Source: CAZOHG01 sp964579725
GTDB taxonomy: Bacteria > Zhuqueibacterota > JdFR-76 > BMS3Abin05
Direction: 5' to 3'
NCBI GenBank assembly: GCA_964579725.1
Contig: CAZOHG010000003.1
Location: 1-64,000 of the forward strand
DNA: 64,000 bases
Positions 53,712 through 62,700 of this stretch are shown in pieces. A model generated the notes under the pieces. The model was not told the origin of the DNA. It saw only the letters and a program-made list of their open reading frames with translations, and searched no databases. The position numbers and the translations under genes were made by a program. The stretch's first letter is position 1, and the number at the start of each line of letters is the position of its first letter.

Positions 53712-54578
53712 ATGGCTACTCTGCGCGATATTCGCAGACGCATTTCGAGCGTCAAAAGTACCCAGCAAATTACCAAAGCCATGAAGATGGTAGCCGCAGC
53801 CAAATTGCGCCGGGCGCAGGAAAATATTTTGCGGGCGCGCCCCTACGCCTATCGATTGGGCCAGGTTTTGGGGCACGTGGCCGGTTTGGTAGATCGAAGT
53901 CTGCACCCGCTTTTGGAGGAACGAGACGCCCGACGCGTGGGGTACGTTGTGGTAACGGCCGATCGCGGACTGTGTGGGGCTTTTAATCAAAATATTCTCA
54001 AAAAAGCCACAATCGAACTGAATGCCCGGCGTGAAAACGGATTGGATGTTCAGGTTTTTGCCATTGGGCGTCACGCACGGGACTATTTCAAACGCCGCGA
54101 TTACCCTCTCCTTTTCGAGTACACGGATTTTTTCCGCACGCTTGAATTTGCCAATGCCGTCCGCATCGGAACCGAAATTATTCGGCTTTACGAACAAAAG
54201 GAATTGGACCGGGTTTTTTTAATTTACAATGAATTCAAATCCGCTATTCAGCAAAATTTGGTAGTGGAGCAGCTTTTGCCCATACAACCGGTCAAACCGG
54301 ACGTGGGGCGCCGTAAACTGGATTATTTGTACGAACCCTCACCGGACAAAATTTTAGATGCGTTACTGCCTAAACAAATCAATATCCAAATGTGGCGCGT
54401 GTTGTTAGAATCCAATGCGGCGGAACAGGGCGCGCGCATGACGGCCATGGAAATGGCCACCGACAATGCCACAGAAATGATTGACAGTTTGACGCTCCAC
54501 TACAATCGCGTACGGCAGGCAACCATTACAAAAGAAATAACCGAAATTGTTGGTGGTGCCGAGGCGTTAAATCAGTAG
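53712..54578 (+). CDS. atpG: ATP synthase subunit gamma
   Basis: The 288-residue central rotor subunit begins LRDIRRRISSVKSTQQITKAMKMVAAAKL, the family N-terminal helix, contains VVTADRGLCGAFNQN near residue 80, and ends MTAMEMATDNATEMIDSL with the C-terminal rotor helix. It starts two bases after the atpA stop. Confidence 0.96.
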   Translation: MATLRDIRRRISSVKSTQQITKAMKMVAAAKLRRAQENILRARPYAYRLGQVLGHVAGLVDRSLHPLLEERDARRVGYVVVTADRGLCGAFNQNILKKATIELNARRENGLDVQVFAIGRHARDYFKRRDYPLLFEYTDFFRTLEFANAVRIGTEIIRLYEQKELDRVFLIYNEFKSAIQQNLVVEQLLPIQPVKPDVGRRKLDYLYEPSPDKILDALLPKQINIQMWRVLLESNAAEQGARMTAMEMATDNATEMIDSLTLHYNRVRQATITKEITEIVGGAEALNQ

Positions 54579-54617
54579 ACGCCGTGCAGGAGGAAAATAA
54601 AGCAACGAGGTTTTTAA

Positions 54618-56015
54618 ATGAGTCAAGGAAAAATTGCTCAGGTCATCGGACCAGTTGTCGACGTCAGCTTTGAAGACGGTGAATTGCCCTATATTTACAA
54701 TGCCCTTCACGTGGAAAAAGAAAAGGGAGCTCCTTTGGTGTTGGAAGTGGCTCAACACTTGGGGAACCGAATGGTACGCGCCATTGCCATGGATTCTACG
54801 GATGGATTGGTGCGCGGTATGCCTGTGAAGGACACCAAACAACCCATTACGGTTCCCGTTGGTTTGGAGGACCTGGGGCGCATTTTGAATGTGACCGGTG
54901 ACCCCATTGATGAAATGGGGCCCATCAACACAAAAAAGCGGTTTCCCATTCACAGACCCGCCCCGCAATTTGAGGACCTGGAAACCAAATCGGAAATCTT
55001 GGAAACCGGAATTAAGGTCATTGATCTTCTGGAGCCCTATTCCAAAGGCGGAAAAACCGGCCTTTTTGGAGGCGCGGGTGTGGGCAAAACCGTTATTATT
55101 ATGGAACTTATTCGAAATATTGCCACGGAACACGGGGGCTACTCGGTTTTTGCCGGTGTGGGGGAACGAACGCGCGAAGGGAATGACCTTTGGCGGGAAA
55201 TGAAAGAGTCTGGCGTGCTGGAAAAAACCTCCATGGTTTTTGGCCAGATGAACGAACCGCCCGGTGCCAGAATGCGTGTGGGACTTACTGGTTTGACTAT
55301 TGCCGAATATTTTCGGGACGAGCAGGGGAAAGACGTTTTGCTCTTTATTGACAATATTTTCCGTTTTACCCAGGCGGGCTCTGAGGTTTCGGCACTGCTG
55401 GGACGCATGCCCTCGGCGGTAGGCTACCAACCCACTCTGGCGACCGAAATGGGAGCCTTGCAAGAACGGATTACCTCCACCAAAAAGGGGTCCATTACAT
55501 CGGTTCAGGCGATCTACGTGCCCGCGGACGATTTGACCGACCCGGCACCGGCGACGACTTTTTCACATCTCGACGCGACCACCGTGCTTTCCCGACAAAT
55601 TGCGGAACTGGGGATTTACCCCGCTGTGGATCCGCTGGATTCCACCTCGCGAATCCTGGACCCGAAAATCGTAGGTGAAGAGCACTACCAGGTGGCTCGT
55701 CAAGTTCAAGGAGTGCTCCAGAAATTCAAAGATTTGCAGGACATTATTGCCATTTTGGGGATGGAAGAATTGTCCGAGGATGACAAAATTATTGTAAATC
55801 GCGCCCGCCGTATTCAGCGTTTCCTCTCTCAGCCCTTCTTTGTGGCGGAGCAGTTTACCGGAACGCCGGGCCGTTACGTCCATTTGGAAGATACTATTCG
55901 GGATTTTAAGGCCATTGTGGAGGGCGAATACGACGACTTGCCCGAACAAGCCTTTTACATGGTGGGTACCATGGACGAAGCCAAGGAAAAAGCCCAAAAG
56001 ATGAAGTCGAAATAG
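54618..56015 (+). CDS. atpD: ATP synthase subunit beta
   Basis: The 465-residue catalytic subunit has GGAGVGKTVIIMELI (Walker A), the catalytic Glu in GVGERTREGNDL, LLFIDNIFRFTQAGSEVSA (Walker B), and the DELSEED-like segment seen as MEELSEDDK near 390. All catalytic residues are intact. AGG stands seven bases before the ATG. Confidence 0.98.
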   Translation: MSQGKIAQVIGPVVDVSFEDGELPYIYNALHVEKEKGAPLVLEVAQHLGNRMVRAIAMDSTDGLVRGMPVKDTKQPITVPVGLEDLGRILNVTGDPIDEMGPINTKKRFPIHRPAPQFEDLETKSEILETGIKVIDLLEPYSKGGKTGLFGGAGVGKTVIIMELIRNIATEHGGYSVFAGVGERTREGNDLWREMKESGVLEKTSMVFGQMNEPPGARMRVGLTGLTIAEYFRDEQGKDVLLFIDNIFRFTQAGSEVSALLGRMPSAVGYQPTLATEMGALQERITSTKKGSITSVQAIYVPADDLTDPAPATTFSHLDATTVLSRQIAELGIYPAVDPLDSTSRILDPKIVGEEHYQVARQVQGVLQKFKDLQDIIAILGMEELSEDDKIIVNRARRIQRFLSQPFFVAEQFTGTPGRYVHLEDTIRDFKAIVEGEYDDLPEQAFYMVGTMDEAKEKAQKMKSK

Positions 56016-56023
56016 AGCGCACC

Positions 56024-56440
56024 ATGAGTGAAAACGATAAAACCTTTCAGTTGGAAATATTGACGCCGCACCGAACGGTCTTCAGCGGCGACGTCACCTA
56101 CCTGCGGGCGCCCGGGATCGAAGGGTCTTTCGGCGTCCTCAAAGATCATATTCCATTTCTCACAGCTCTTGACATCGGGGAAATTGTGGTTGAAACCGGA
56201 GGAAAGAGGCGCTATTTTGCAACGAGCGGCGGTTTTGTGGAGGTTTTGGACAACGTCGTTTCCATCTTGGCCGAAACCGCAGAAGCGTCGGACGACATTG
56301 ACGTTGACAGAGCCAAACGCGCCAAAGAAAGGGCAGAAAAGCGTTTGGCTCAACACGACGCCACGGTTAATCTGGCGCGCGCTCGGGCAGCCCTGATGCG
56401 AGCAACCGTTCGTCTAAAAGTGGCTTTCGAAACGCATTAG
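56024..56440 (+). CDS. atpC: ATP synthase subunit epsilon
   Basis: The 138-residue subunit has the N-terminal beta-sandwich (QLEILTPHRTVFSGDVTYLR, GSFGVLKDHIPFLTALDIG) and a C-terminal two-helix arm (about 90-138). It binds gamma and can inhibit hydrolysis. It is the last gene of the ATP synthase run and is followed by a terminator. Confidence 0.95.
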   Translation: MSENDKTFQLEILTPHRTVFSGDVTYLRAPGIEGSFGVLKDHIPFLTALDIGEIVVETGGKRRYFATSGGFVEVLDNVVSILAETAEASDDIDVDRAKRAKERAEKRLAQHDATVNLARARAALMRATVRLKVAFETH

Positions 56441-56488
56441 AAATTAGCCTTCCTCAAAATTCACTTGTAAAGAAATATCTTTAAAAAG

Positions 56489-56523
56489 CCGATAACCTTT
56501 AATGAGTTTATCGGTTTTTTTTT
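56489..56523 (+). terminator. Rho-independent terminator after atpC
   Basis: CCGATAA (56489-56495) pairs with TTATCGG (56508-56514), 12-base loop, then nine T. Confidence 0.85.
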
Positions 56524-56677
56524 AACGAACAGAGGTCTCTCTGCGCGGTAAGCGGCGCGGAGGGAAACACCGAGCGTTTGTTTGCAAAAAAACGCCACTC
56601 GACCCTCTCAATAAAATGTTCGGGGAAAAGCGAAAATAAAACAGACCGGTACCGAATTCTTAATAAGTGGGAAAACC

Positions 56678-59600
56678 ATGGTTTTTGAAAAACAGAGTCC
56701 GATTGCATTTTTCAAAGGTAAGAACAGCCGCTTCGTCTTCTTTTCATTTCTCTGCCTTTTATTCCTGCCTGCCTTTTCAGCGGCGGCGACACGCGTTCGT
56801 GAAACACCCATTGAGCGCCAGTACAAAAAACACGTTCAGGAAATGATCGACGAAAAAACGCGCGATTTCTACTACGACATGGTGTACAAAGAGCAATTCT
56901 TAACCACTCTGTTGGACAATCTGGTCGATGAACTCAAACAACGCCGCAAAGAGGGCGAAAATTTAGCCCCGGTTTTTGAAGGCATTCTGGGTGGCGTGCA
57001 GGGTGCTCAAGCCGATTCGCTCATTCAAACTTACTCCGCTGAGACGAAACGCATTGTGGCCCTGATTCGGCAATTACAGGGACTCGAAACTCGGGCAGAT
57101 GCCGAAAACGACGTGGTCATTCGAGAGCGCGCCAAGGCCGTTCGGGATGAACTCAGGGCCGCGCTGGACGGGAAAATAGATAATCAGCAGGTGGAATCCC
57201 GCGAAATAGCGGGCAGGTTACTGAAAGAATATCGAAATGAAGTCCATCGGCTCTTGAAAATTTTCACCAAATTGCAACGCTTCGAAGCAATGGCTCGGGA
57301 AACGAACAATCGGCGAGCACTCCAGGCCATTGAGCGGGACAAGCAAGATATTTTGACGGCCTTTGACAGCCAGGTTTCCCAATCGGCCAATTCGCTGGAA
57401 GCGCGGTATTTTCGGGAAATGGAAAGTCTCGTGGGACTCTTACAGGAATTGGATCAATTCCGTGGCCGCGTCCGTCCCGACCAGGAAGACATTCTTTTTA
57501 AAATCGATGCTTTGAAAGAAGAAATTTTGCGTAGCACAGACCGCCACCTGCTTCGGGTGTTAGGTTACAGTGATTTTCCGCTCCTGCCCTCAGAATCCAA
57601 ATTTGACGAATTTGTGGAGGAGTGGAAAGCCAATCAAATTTTCAACTACAAAATTAATTTGACCCGTGTGCGACTCCTGCGCAGTCGGCTCATTCGGGAA
57701 TCCAATTTACGTCAATTAAATCGCATGTTTCGGCGGGACCTGGCGGATGCGTTGGTCAGTTACCGGCGAGAGGAGTACCCATTGGCTGAGCTTCAATTTA
57801 AGGAACTCCTCAAAGAATACCCCTTTCACGACGTTGAAGATATCGATTACCACCTGAGCGAAATCTACATGGCGCAGGGAAAGTACGAAAAGGCCAAGCG
57901 AAGTTTTTGGGGCGTCATTCACCAGTTTCCCCAATCCCGCTACGTGAACGCCTCGTATTTTAAGATTATGTTGATTACAGAAGCGTTGCACCAGGAGAAA
58001 CAGTACTTTGACGCCTACTCCGCGCTGGAGGCACGTTACGCCAATCGTCCCAAGGACGCCGTTTTTCAAAAAGCGCATTATTTAACGGGTTTTGTCTATT
58101 ATCAGAAAGAAAAATACGACCGTGCCATTGAAGCATTGCGCTCTATTCCCGGGACGTCCCCTTTTGCCCTCTCGGCCCGGTTTTTAATGGGAAGCTGCTA
58201 TGCCGGAAAACAGCAGTACCGTTCCGCAGCAGAACTTTTTAAGCAGGTTCTGACCGAGGCAGAGAAAACCACGTCCAATCCGAGGGCAAATCTCATTAAA
58301 AATAACGCCCTGCTCAAATTGGGGATGATCTACTACGAAAATAATGAGCCTCGGGAAGCCCTCGCGTATTTTAAACAAGTGGGGGCCGGAAACCAGGCTT
58401 ACCAGAGCGCTCTTATCGGAAGAGCCTGGGCTCAATATCGGGAGGGACAGCTCAAATATTCCGTGGAAGATTTGGATCAGCTATTCTGGAATTTCATGAG
58501 TTCCAGCTACGTGTACGAGGCGAAATTGCTCTCTGCTCACTGCAATCGCATGATGGGCAATCCCATTGTGGCCGCGCGGGATGTCCGCTACGTAGAAAAT
58601 GCCAAAAAGGCGCTAAAGCTTCTGAAAGGGAAAAATAAGGAACGAGAATTAATTGCCCAGCGCCTGTCGGAATTGGACAAGATTGAAGAAGACGCTCTGA
58701 AACGAGGAGACCGTTTGCGTTTTCAGGAGGTTCTTTTTCTGAAGAAAAAATTCCGTCGCATAATGGAAAACACCTACCCGTCGGGTCGCGCCGGTTTCTA
58801 CGTGCTGGATGAATTCAATCAGGAAAAACAGCGTCTTGAAGATTTGGTCTCAGACCTGGAAACCTACGAAAAAATTGTAAAAAAGTTGGGCTATTTCGAT
58901 TTGGTTGGCAGCATCGGCCAGACGAAAAAGCGACTTTTAGCAATTTTGGGAAGCTACCGTCCGGGTAAATGGGCGGCAGACACGGATTTTCTTTCCAATT
59001 ACCCGTTTTTGGAAAAGAAAAGCATGGAGCAGTACCGAAAACAGATTATCCGGCAGATGCTCAAAGAAATCCAGGCCGAATTGGCGAAAATCAAAAACGA
59101 CCAGAAACAAGTGGGGCAATTGGTGGCCGACGCCCGTCAAAAACAGGATATGCGGGGACTGGTTCGGTTGGATTTTCAGGCTGAAAATTTAGAGGGATTG
59201 TCCGACCGCCTGGAGGAATATCTGGTTTTTCTAAACGGCGAATTGGACAATTCGCCCGACGATGCCGTGCGTTATTACGCCGACTTCAGCGGCTTCGGCA
59301 TCAGCGATATGGACTTTGTACGACTCCAGAATATCGATGAAAAAGTAAAAACCTATTACGAGTACATCGGCCTGATTAATCGAGCTCTAAATATCAAACA
59401 ATTGGCTCTCAAAGACCGCATTTTTACCATGAACGACAGTTTGCGCCGGGTGCAAGCCTATCTTGAAAAAAAGCGCATGGCCGCGTATTACAAGCAATTG
59501 AATCACAATTTCCAAACGAATTACTTTATTGTCCCCGGTCAGACAAAAGCAGCACCGGACACGGCGTCTGTTTTGAAGAAGACCCACGACGAAGGGGTGC

Positions 59601-59689
59601 AGGAGTTGTTGGACAAACACTACCCGAAAAAGTCCGGTACAGCGGGCCAGCCGCAGGGGGATTCGGCGGGGCAAATGCCAAAAAAATGA
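56678..59689 (+). CDS. Very large secreted TPR/coiled-coil protein
   Basis: The 1,003-residue protein has a hydrophobic signal-like segment (about 20-35, FSFLCLLFLPAFSA) and then a helical, charged N-terminal region (40-340). Tetratricopeptide repeats run at about 365-640, with clear examples ALVSYRREEYPLAELQFKEL and YLTGFVYYQKEKYDRAIEAL. A second coiled-coil part follows (680-960), then a Gly/Gln-rich tail. TPR domains bind other proteins, so a periplasmic scaffold is likely. No enzyme motif is seen. The next gene encodes another such protein 51 bases later, which points to a joint complex. Confidence 0.78.
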   Translation: MVFEKQSPIAFFKGKNSRFVFFSFLCLLFLPAFSAAATRVRETPIERQYKKHVQEMIDEKTRDFYYDMVYKEQFLTTLLDNLVDELKQRRKEGENLAPVFEGILGGVQGAQADSLIQTYSAETKRIVALIRQLQGLETRADAENDVVIRERAKAVRDELRAALDGKIDNQQVESREIAGRLLKEYRNEVHRLLKIFTKLQRFEAMARETNNRRALQAIERDKQDILTAFDSQVSQSANSLEARYFREMESLVGLLQELDQFRGRVRPDQEDILFKIDALKEEILRSTDRHLLRVLGYSDFPLLPSESKFDEFVEEWKANQIFNYKINLTRVRLLRSRLIRESNLRQLNRMFRRDLADALVSYRREEYPLAELQFKELLKEYPFHDVEDIDYHLSEIYMAQGKYEKAKRSFWGVIHQFPQSRYVNASYFKIMLITEALHQEKQYFDAYSALEARYANRPKDAVFQKAHYLTGFVYYQKEKYDRAIEALRSIPGTSPFALSARFLMGSCYAGKQQYRSAAELFKQVLTEAEKTTSNPRANLIKNNALLKLGMIYYENNEPREALAYFKQVGAGNQAYQSALIGRAWAQYREGQLKYSVEDLDQLFWNFMSSSYVYEAKLLSAHCNRMMGNPIVAARDVRYVENAKKALKLLKGKNKERELIAQRLSELDKIEEDALKRGDRLRFQEVLFLKKKFRRIMENTYPSGRAGFYVLDEFNQEKQRLEDLVSDLETYEKIVKKLGYFDLVGSIGQTKKRLLAILGSYRPGKWAADTDFLSNYPFLEKKSMEQYRKQIIRQMLKEIQAELAKIKNDQKQVGQLVADARQKQDMRGLVRLDFQAENLEGLSDRLEEYLVFLNGELDNSPDDAVRYYADFSGFGISDMDFVRLQNIDEKVKTYYEYIGLINRALNIKQLALKDRIFTMNDSLRRVQAYLEKKRMAAYYKQLNHNFQTNYFIVPGQTKAAPDTASVLKKTHDEGVQELLDKHYPKKSGTAGQPQGDSAGQMPKK

Positions 59690-59740
59690 AACCCGGTTAC
59701 ACGGAATGAAACCGCAAAACGATAAAATGAGAGTTATTGC

Positions 59741-62700
59741 ATGAAAAAGCTGACATTCCATGGATGGAAAAAGGGGCTCTTCTTTGCCGTTACAATGGGG
59801 CTTGTTTTTTTAGGCATCGGCAAGAAATGCCACGCACAAAAACTCATTGAAAAGGGGGAAAAGCCTTCCTACCAGGTTTTGCTGGATTCCCTTGTGCACA
59901 CTTTTTCTGCAGAAGACCTCCTGAAGTTTCGGGAATATTATGAAAATGAAGTAAGCCGCCTGAAAGCTGAGAAAAAACTTTTGCGGCAGAAAAATATTCA
60001 GGAAGTGGAAAAGCTCCTTTCGGAAAATCCGAATGCCCATTTTGTGGACAAAATTCTCTTACGTTTGGGTGAATTCTATTACGAACAAGCAGAAGATGAT
60101 TTTCTGGCCAAGATGGATGCCTACGACAAGGCCTACAATGCTTACGAAGCGGGAAAGCGTTCGACACCGCCGGAAGAGCCGAAAATCGATTATTCAAAAG
60201 CTATTCGCGAATTCCAGCTTGTCGTGGACAATTTCCCCGACAGCGATTTGTACGACGACGCCCTGTACAATTTGGCCTATCTTTTGTCCAAAAAGGGTGA
60301 AAATGTGGAGGCAGTGGGCTATTTTCAAGAAATTGCCACCAAATTTCCGAAAAGCAAGTACGCCCCCGAGGCCCTGATGCAAATCGGGGAATATTATTTC
60401 AACCCTCCTGTGCGCAATTATGATGAAGCCCTAAAATATTACAGACTGGTGCTTCGGTACAAGGACACCCCGCGTTACGACGAAGCGCTCTACAAGATCG
60501 GGTGGGCCAATTACCTCAAAGGAAATTACACCGATGCCATCGCCTCTTTCACCACGCTTGTTCAGGATATTGAAAAGGTGAAAAGCGTCGATTACACCGG
60601 CACCTATTCCAACCCTTCATTGGAAAATGAATCTTTGGATTACATCGGCATTTGTTTTCACGATGACGGCGGGTTGGACAACGCCATTGCCTATTTGGCG
60701 GATCTGCACTACCCTGACTACGGCGTGCGAATCTTGAAAAAATTAGGTGATGTCTACAAGCAAAATGAGGAAAAATTCCTGCGAGCCATCGATGTGTACA
60801 GCATGATCTTGGAAAAGTACCCCGATTCACCGGAGGGCCCACAAATCGAAAATGAGATTGTGGATTCCTATCGTCATCTCGAAGACCAGCGTGGCATGTT
60901 TGAGGCGCAACACGACATGTTTAGGCGATTTCATCCCGGAAGCGCCTGGAGCCAGGCCATTGAAAAGAAAGTCGCCGATCCGCTGATTCGGCGCAAAATT
61001 TTGCGGGAAGCCTCCGATTTGGTGAAGAAAAATCTCAGGGAAAACATTAATCTTTTGCTCACCGAGGCTCAAAAGGACTCTTCCCTGGACTATTACACTC
61101 AGGCGGTTGACAACAGCCGAATTTACCTGAATTCCTTCCCCGACGATTCGTTGGCTTACACAATTCACTGGAATATGGCTGTCGTTCTGGATGCTAAATT
61201 AAATCGTGACGAAGAAGCCTTTAAAGAATACGAGAAAATTGCCTTTGACTACGCGCAGGACAAATATCGAAAAGACGCCGCTAAGAATGCCATCGCCGTA
61301 GCCAATGAAATTTTGCAAAAACATCAGGCTGCGCTGGGAAAAACGGCCGCACAGGATTCCAACACCATTCGCGATTTTCAAAAATTGGCCACTCAAGAGC
61401 AAAAAGGGGAGCATTTGCAGCCGGTTTCCCAGGACACGTTGTCGGCGGACGAACTCCGGTTGGTAGAGGCGTACAACAATTTTATTAAGCTTTTTCCGAA
61501 CGACAAAGAAACACCTGTGTCCTTGGCGAATGCCGGCATTCTGTTTTACAACCGCCGTCATTTTGACGAGGCGTTAAAATATTTTACGACCCTCATTCGT
61601 CGCTTCCCTGACAGCCCGCAACTCTCACAAGCGCAATTCACAGCAATGGAAAGCTACTTCGGGAAGCACGATTTTGTCAATGCGGAACAGATGGCCAAAA
61701 AAATTCAGGAACAGCCGAACGCTCCCGTTGAAGTTAAGAAAAAGGCGCGTCGGCGCATGGCCGAGTCCATTTTTATGCACGGCCGGACATTGGCGGAAAA
61801 AGGTGACCATTTAGAAGCCGCCAAAGAGTACCGACGGGTGGTCAAGGAAGTCCCGGACGCAACCTTTGCCGATCTGGCTCTTTTTCAATCGGCTTTGGAG
61901 TACGATAAGGTGTCCGAATTCAGCCGTGCGGTGGAAGCCTACCAATATTTAATTGACCATTTCCCGAAGTCAAAATATTACCTTGACGCCATGAATAATT
62001 TGGCGTTGGACTACGGAGAATTGAAGGATTACGCCTACGCTTCTGCTACCTACGAACGCCTGTGGAAAGCAACGCCCGATTCGGCCAAGGCGCAGGATGC
62101 CCTGTACAACGCCAGTTTTTTTGCCGTGAAGGCAAAAGATTGGAAAAATGCGGTACGCATTAACCGTTTGTACGTGGATAAATATCCCAAAGCGCCCGAT
62201 GCCGAAAATATGTTTTTCGACATGGCGGGCTATTACCTAAAATTGGACAACCTAACGGAAGCCAACAAAATTTGGGATGAATTTGCCCGACGTTACCCCG
62301 ATTCGCCCCGCAGCGTGGAAACCTTTTACAAACGCGGGGAATATTTTATGAACAAGGGAGAACACGCCCTGGCTATGGCAGAATTTGACAAAGCGATTCG
62401 CAGAAACGACCAGCTCAAACAAAAAGGCCTCAAAACGAATGATTTTTACGCCGCTGAAGCTCTATTTAAGAAATCGGAACTCATGTACCAGGAATACGCC
62501 GGTATTCATTTTACTCTGACCGATTTTAAGGCTCAGCAGGCCCGCAAAAAAGATTTGCTGAAAAAATTGGTGACTCAGTACGAACAAGTCGCAGCATTCG
62601 GAACCATTCGTCTTTACCAGGCCACGTACGACATCGGAAAGGTGTACGAAAACTTTGCCGGAACCTGGAATTCGCAGGAAATCCCTCCAATGAGCAAGAC